In this document: one piece after another, positions 60,570 to 64,000 of the stretch
Numbering within the stretch: position 1 is the stretch's first letter
Layout: each line of letters starts with the position of its first letter
DNA from: DATBRC01 sp036560485
Lineage (GTDB): Bacteria; Pseudomonadota; Gammaproteobacteria; Burkholderiales; Burkholderiaceae_D
Reading direction: 5' to 3'
Assembly (NCBI GenBank): GCA_036560485.1
Contig: DATBRC010000076.1
Coordinates: 6,722 to 70,721 of the forward strand
Length of the DNA: 64,000 bases
Made by a program: the position numbers and the translations under genes
The notes under the pieces: generated by a model
Told to the model about the DNA's origin: nothing
What the model saw: only the letters and a program-made list of their open reading frames with translations
The model's database searches: none

Positions 60570-61430
60570 ATGTCAAAGGCAAGCGCTTATGCGGCAAGGT
60601 TCGAAAGGGTTTTCGATTACATCGACAAACACCTGGGCGACGCATTGACCGTTGAGTTATTGAGTCAGGTGGCGAACTTCTCCCGGTTTCACTTTCATCG
60701 GCAGTTTTCTGACTATGCCGGGATTAGTGTGTTGAGATATGTGCAGCTGATGCGGCTCAAACGGTCGTCTTATCGGCTTGCGTTTAACAAGCTGGAAAAG
60801 ATTACCGACATTGCATTGGATGCAGGGTTTGAAAATCCGGAGTCGTTTTCGCGCGCGTTCAAAAACACGTTTGGGCAAACGCCGTCTGAATTTCGCCGAC
60901 AGCCTGCATGGCAACCCTGGAATGAACGATATCAATTTCCAAATATAGAAAGGCAAACGAACATGGAAGTTAACATCATCGACGTTGAAGAAACCAAGGT
61001 GGCAGTACTGGAGCATCGCGGTGCGCCCGCATTGATCAATGATTCGGTTAGCGTGTTCATTGATTGGCGCAAGACCAGCGGCCTGTCTCCCGTCAAGTCG
61101 AGCAAGTCATTCGGCATCGCTTACGACAATCCCGACACGACAGAGCCCGAGCAATTTCGCTTCGATATCTGCGGCTCGGTATCGGAGCCTGTGCCGGATA
61201 ATCCGCAAGGCGTGATCAACAAGATCATTCCAGGTGGCCGCTGCGCAGTGATACGCCATCATGGCTCGCACGACAGAATAGGAAGCTGCGCCTATTATCT
61301 GTATCGAGACTGGTTACCGGAAAGTGGCGAGGAGCTGCGCGATTTTCCGCTGTATTTTCAGTACCTGAACTTATTTCCGGATACGCCGGAACATGAGTTG
61401 GTGACGGATGTTTATTTGCCGTTGAAATAA
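60570..61430 (+). CDS. AraC-family regulator with GyrI-like effector domain
   Basis: The 286-residue protein has an N-terminal AraC HTH pair (DYIDKHLGDALTVELLSQVANFSRFHFHRQFSDYAG and LEKITDIALDAGFENPESFSRAFKNTFGQTPSEFRR), then a GyrI-like domain from about residue 130 (MEVNIIDVEETKVAVLEHRG) to the end. Such Rob/SbmC-like fusions often sense small molecules or drugs. The start is an ATG with a weak site. It is not obviously linked to the PARIS pair. Confidence 0.87.
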   Translation: MSKASAYAARFERVFDYIDKHLGDALTVELLSQVANFSRFHFHRQFSDYAGISVLRYVQLMRLKRSSYRLAFNKLEKITDIALDAGFENPESFSRAFKNTFGQTPSEFRRQPAWQPWNERYQFPNIERQTNMEVNIIDVEETKVAVLEHRGAPALINDSVSVFIDWRKTSGLSPVKSSKSFGIAYDNPDTTEPEQFRFDICGSVSEPVPDNPQGVINKIIPGGRCAVIRHHGSHDRIGSCAYYLYRDWLPESGEELRDFPLYFQYLNLFPDTPEHELVTDVYLPLK

Positions 61431-61442
61431 ATAATGAAAGAA

Positions 61443-61479
61443 GGTCAGCATCGCTTTTAAATCTAAAGTGATGCTGGCC
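61443..61479. repeat. Palindromic repeat family R, copy 3 (degenerate)
   Basis: GGTCAGCATCGCTTT pairs imperfectly (two mismatches) with AAAGTGATGCTGGCC. It lies just after the AraC/GyrI gene. Confidence 0.6.
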
Positions 61480-61547
61480 CGTTTTAATTCGCTTCTATTC
61501 GGAACAAAGCGTGTAAGGCCACACTAAAAAATCTATCGAATTAAAAA

Positions 61548-62519
61548 TCAAAAGCCGTCATTTTTGAAATGACCGCGCGACTTCGCGGCTGCAATAGCGG
61601 CAATTTGCGCTTGCAGTTCCTCCTCGAATGTGTGCATACCCTCCTGCGCGACTATTCGCACGACTGCATACAAATCACCCGCTTCGCCATGCAACGACGG
61701 CAATCCGCGCTTCGCAAGGCGAAGATGTTTTCCAGAGGTAGTGCCTGGCCTGATATTCAGTGCAACGTTGCCGGCCAATGTAGGTATTTCGACTGCACCA
61801 CCCAGCGCGGCCAGTCTGGGTAGCACTGGGACATCGAGGTACAAGTCTCGCCCTTTAACGCGATATTGGAGATGTGGCTTGACCGTCAGGACGATGTACA
61901 GGTCGCCTGGTGCACCGCCGTGTCGGCCTGCTCCGCCTTTGCCGGCAAGCCGCAGACGCTGCCCTGCCCTTACTCCTTTGGGAATAGTTACCTGGTAAGT
62001 ATGCGACACGCGATGGGACAATCCGTGCGCGTCATATTCCGACGCTTCTACCGTGACTTCCGTCCTGCCGCCATTGAAGATTTGTTCCAGTGAGACAGCC
62101 ATGGACACGACATGGTTTTCACCGGACACCGGAGCCGGCTCATGATTTTGCTCTTGCTTTTGCGCTCGCTGTTCGCTACGACCGCGTGACTTGGTAGCGT
62201 TCGGCATATCGGAAGTGCCGAAATCCTGGAAGTCTTTAACATGGATGTCGTTTCGTTCCTGCCGGTCTGGTGGTGGCGAACGATATTCTTCGATGGGAGG
62301 CTTGTGAAGTTTGTCGTATTGCCGACGTTTGTCGGGATTCTTCAACGTCGCATAGGCTTCCACCACGACCTTGAATTTTTCCTCGCCGTGGGGATCGTCG
62401 GAAACATCAGGATGCAATTGGCGGGCAAGCTTGCGGTACGCCTTCTTGATGTCCGCAGTCGATGCAGTGCGTGCGACGCCGAGGACCTGATAATAGTCCC
62501 TATTTTTCATAGGATTCAT
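61548..62519 (-). CDS. cbpA: CbpA-type DnaJ co-chaperone
   Basis: The 323-residue protein has a J domain with the HPD motif (YYQVLGVARTASTADIKKAY, LARQLHPDVSDD), a charged linker and the two-part DnaJ C-terminal domain (VSHTYQVTIPKGVRAGQRL, GDLYIVLTVKPHLQYRVKG). It lacks the zinc domain, as in CbpA. It stimulates DnaK's ATPase. The real start may be the ATG at 62510 (MKNRDYY). It is divergent from the esterase gene. Confidence 0.9.
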   Translation of the reverse strand: MNPMKNRDYYQVLGVARTASTADIKKAYRKLARQLHPDVSDDPHGEEKFKVVVEAYATLKNPDKRRQYDKLHKPPIEEYRSPPPDRQERNDIHVKDFQDFGTSDMPNATKSRGRSEQRAQKQEQNHEPAPVSGENHVVSMAVSLEQIFNGGRTEVTVEASEYDAHGLSHRVSHTYQVTIPKGVRAGQRLRLAGKGGAGRHGGAPGDLYIVLTVKPHLQYRVKGRDLYLDVPVLPRLAALGGAVEIPTLAGNVALNIRPGTTSGKHLRLAKRGLPSLHGEAGDLYAVVRIVAQEGMHTFEEELQAQIAAIAAAKSRGHFKNDGF

Positions 62520-63067
62520 ACGCCCACGTTGAAGTTGGTAATGACGTAGATGAAGATAATCTTCACTATATTTTCAACGGTAGCAATTCAATTTGAGGAA
62601 TAAGGGGAGTTTTCCAATTTTTTGTAACAGGACGATTGATCACTGAGCAATTGATCATTGAGACAGGGTGAGGTAACCCGGCTTATCTGACAGACAACTC
62701 AGCGGTGGAAAAAGACTGATCGTGGCCGGTTGGTTTTGATTGCAACTAGAGGATGTCTCTTCACTGCTATTTACCACATATATACGCATATGTGCAATTT
62801 GCCAAATGGCCCGTTTACTGCCTGCTGGGCCATCTTTATGATGTGCGAGCTTGCTTGATATTGATGCAATTTATTCGCCGCAACTTTATGCAGATGTCTT
62901 GAGTCAGCATATGACAAATATCAAATGCAGCGATACTTGATTGGTTCGCCTCATAATCCTGCTTTTCTTTCCCAAGGAGTTTACTTACGTTCATTTCGCA
63001 GTATCAATATTATAAAAAATAAAATTCAAAAATCATTCACATCCCTTTCTAAAAGATGGAGACAGAC
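62520..63067. other. Divergent intergenic region before the esterase gene
   Basis: About 550 bases with direct repeats TTGATCACTGAG (62636-62647) and TTGATCATTGAG (62651-62662), 15 bases apart, and an imperfect dyad CACATAT-N6-ATATGTG near 62774-62793. No gene is supported. Confidence 0.5.
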
Positions 63068-64000
63068 ATGTTGAGTATTAAATCTTTTGCAGCAACAGCA
63101 GCAATTGCTGCCGCGCTTATCACCCCGTTTTCTGCACAAGCAGTCACAGCCGGCCCCGGCACATGGAGTAGTAACCAGACTTGGGGAGCCGATGCAGTCA
63201 ATGGCGGCAACCTGACCGGTTATTTTTACTGGCCTTCTTCGCAACCTGTCAAAAACGGCCAGCGCGCATTGGTGCTGGTATTGCATGGTTGCCAGCAGAC
63301 AGCTACAAACGATGTGATCAACGGTAGTGATGGCGGCTATAACTGGAAAGCAGCAGCTGACCAGTACGGCGCCGTGATCCTGGCACCGAATGCGACCGGT
63401 AACGTATCGGGCGCGCACTGCTGGGATTATTCCCGTACCAACCACAGCCGCACATCCGGTCATGAAAAAGTCTTGCTCGACTTGATCAATACATTTAAAA
63501 ACAATGCGCAATATTCGATCGATCCGAACCAGGTGTATGTCACTGGCTTGTCGTCAGGTGGCGGCGAAACGATCGTATTGGGTTGTATCGCACCGGACGT
63601 GTTTGCAGGCTGGGGTGAAAATGCAGGGCCGACACCAGGCACCACTACATTGCAGATTGGCGCTGTGCCATACGGCTATACCGCGACCAATGCGAAGAAC
63701 AATTGCAACGCACTTGCCGGCAGCAATGCAAGCTACTTCTCTACACAGATCGCCGCTGCAGTATGGGGTACCGCTGACTATACGGTAGGACCTGCGTACA
63801 ACCCATTGATGATGGATGCGATGCGTCAGATCTATGGCGGCACCTTCACCAAGCAAGCCAGCACATCAGTGGCAACAGGCGGCACCAATACCTACCAAAA
63901 GGATAGCCAGGGCCGTATCCGCACCAGCGAATTGTCGATCAGCGGCATGAGCCACGCATGGCCGGCAGGTTCGGGCGGACAGAACACGAACTATGTGACG
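63068..64000 (+). CDS. Secreted PHB-depolymerase/feruloyl-esterase-like hydrolase (3' end outside window)
   Basis: The frame is open to the end of the window (311 codons seen). The ATG at 63068 has GGAG just upstream. It has a signal peptide (SFAATAAIAAALITPFSAQA) and the esterase_phb family marks: LVLVLHGCQQTATN at the start of the domain, the lipase box VTGLSSGGGE with nucleophile serine, and a late ISGMSHAWPAGSGGQ, the catalytic His region. Such enzymes split poly(3-hydroxybutyrate) or related esters outside the cell. The missing C-terminus may hold a binding domain. Confidence 0.85.
   Translation, partial: MLSIKSFAATAAIAAALITPFSAQAVTAGPGTWSSNQTWGADAVNGGNLTGYFYWPSSQPVKNGQRALVLVLHGCQQTATNDVINGSDGGYNWKAAADQYGAVILAPNATGNVSGAHCWDYSRTNHSRTSGHEKVLLDLINTFKNNAQYSIDPNQVYVTGLSSGGGETIVLGCIAPDVFAGWGENAGPTPGTTTLQIGAVPYGYTATNAKNNCNALAGSNASYFSTQIAAAVWGTADYTVGPAYNPLMMDAMRQIYGGTFTKQASTSVATGGTNTYQKDSQGRIRTSELSISGMSHAWPAGSGGQNTNYVT

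Noticed and set aside
62774..62793. CACATAT-N6-ATATGTG as a seventh member of the dyad class
   Set aside because: The arms differ from ATCCCAT, the hexamer position is off, and the nearest gene starts about 275 bases away.

Overview
The window looks like chromosomal DNA of a betaproteobacterium of the order Burkholderiales, most likely family Oxalobacteraceae (Herminiimonas/Janthinobacterium/Collimonas type). The evidence is gene order (holA-proA, a class II EnvZ/OmpR pair, pilU, smpB), moderate GC, many Gly/Ser-rich lipoproteins and an OsmC-YcaO fusion. The genus is a guess from gene content; no 16S gene is present. I see no rRNA, tRNA, CRISPR array or intact transposase.

Layout. 0-5.2 kb: end of holA, proA, an unknown membrane protein, hemJ and an RNA methyltransferase. 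5.2-14.1 kb: an acyl-CoA synthetase behind a perfect FNR-type box, the retraction ATPase gene pilU, a VOC protein, a coupled EVE/WYL gene pair, a GabD-type dehydrogenase and a Bcr/CflA exporter. 14.2-19.5 kb (minus strand): three lipoproteins (a 14-blade beta-propeller, a serine hydrolase, an Ig/alpha-beta hydrolase) and an EF-hand protein. 19.8-28.5 kb: an OmpR/EnvZ pair converging on a complete pgaABCD operon for poly-N-acetylglucosamine. 28.9-33.2 kb: hot-dog thioesterase, YcgR/PilZ protein, PilH-like receiver, TrhA, OmpW. 33.2-42.1 kb: mostly accessory genes: a serine hydrolase, a three-gene TPR/PDZ cluster with a tandem paralog pair, and an AraC-VOC-membrane operon. 42.4-48.7 kb: smpB, a candidate small RNA, a LysR gene divergent from a KamA-family radical SAM enzyme and a class III aminotransferase, followed by AhpD-like proteins and a ferredoxin. 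48.8-54.4 kb: LysR, serine hydrolase, a fragment resembling the C-terminal part of filamentous-phage Zot, and a large unknown lipoprotein. 54.6-61.5 kb: OsmC-YcaO, YdeI, a displaced second ycaO 3' end, and an AT-rich ATPase/TOPRIM pair that matches the PARIS anti-phage system, bracketed by palindromic repeats. 61.5-64 kb: a CbpA-type co-chaperone and a secreted PHB-depolymerase-like esterase that runs off the window.

The signal I consider most novel is regulatory. Six intergenic sites carry an 18-bp dyad related to ATCCCATATATATGGGAT (near 8.05, 16.47, 33.90, 40.85, 43.00 and 54.41 kb). At four of them a TA-N3-T hexamer lies exactly 22 bases beyond the dyad on the side of the downstream gene. 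Two sites (8.05 and 54.41 kb), 46 kb apart, also share the 19-base block CAATAATCYTTTARACTGC at identical spacing. This looks like one promoter class with an activator bound around -43. It appears to drive accessory genes of unknown function (lipoproteins, small membrane proteins, perhaps an AraC gene) and a short two-hairpin transcript that may be a small RNA.

Two established systems are also worth attention: the PARIS-like pair with its flanking repeats and ycaO 3'-end duplication, and the c-di-GMP/biofilm set (pgaABCD, a PilZ protein, PilU and PilH).
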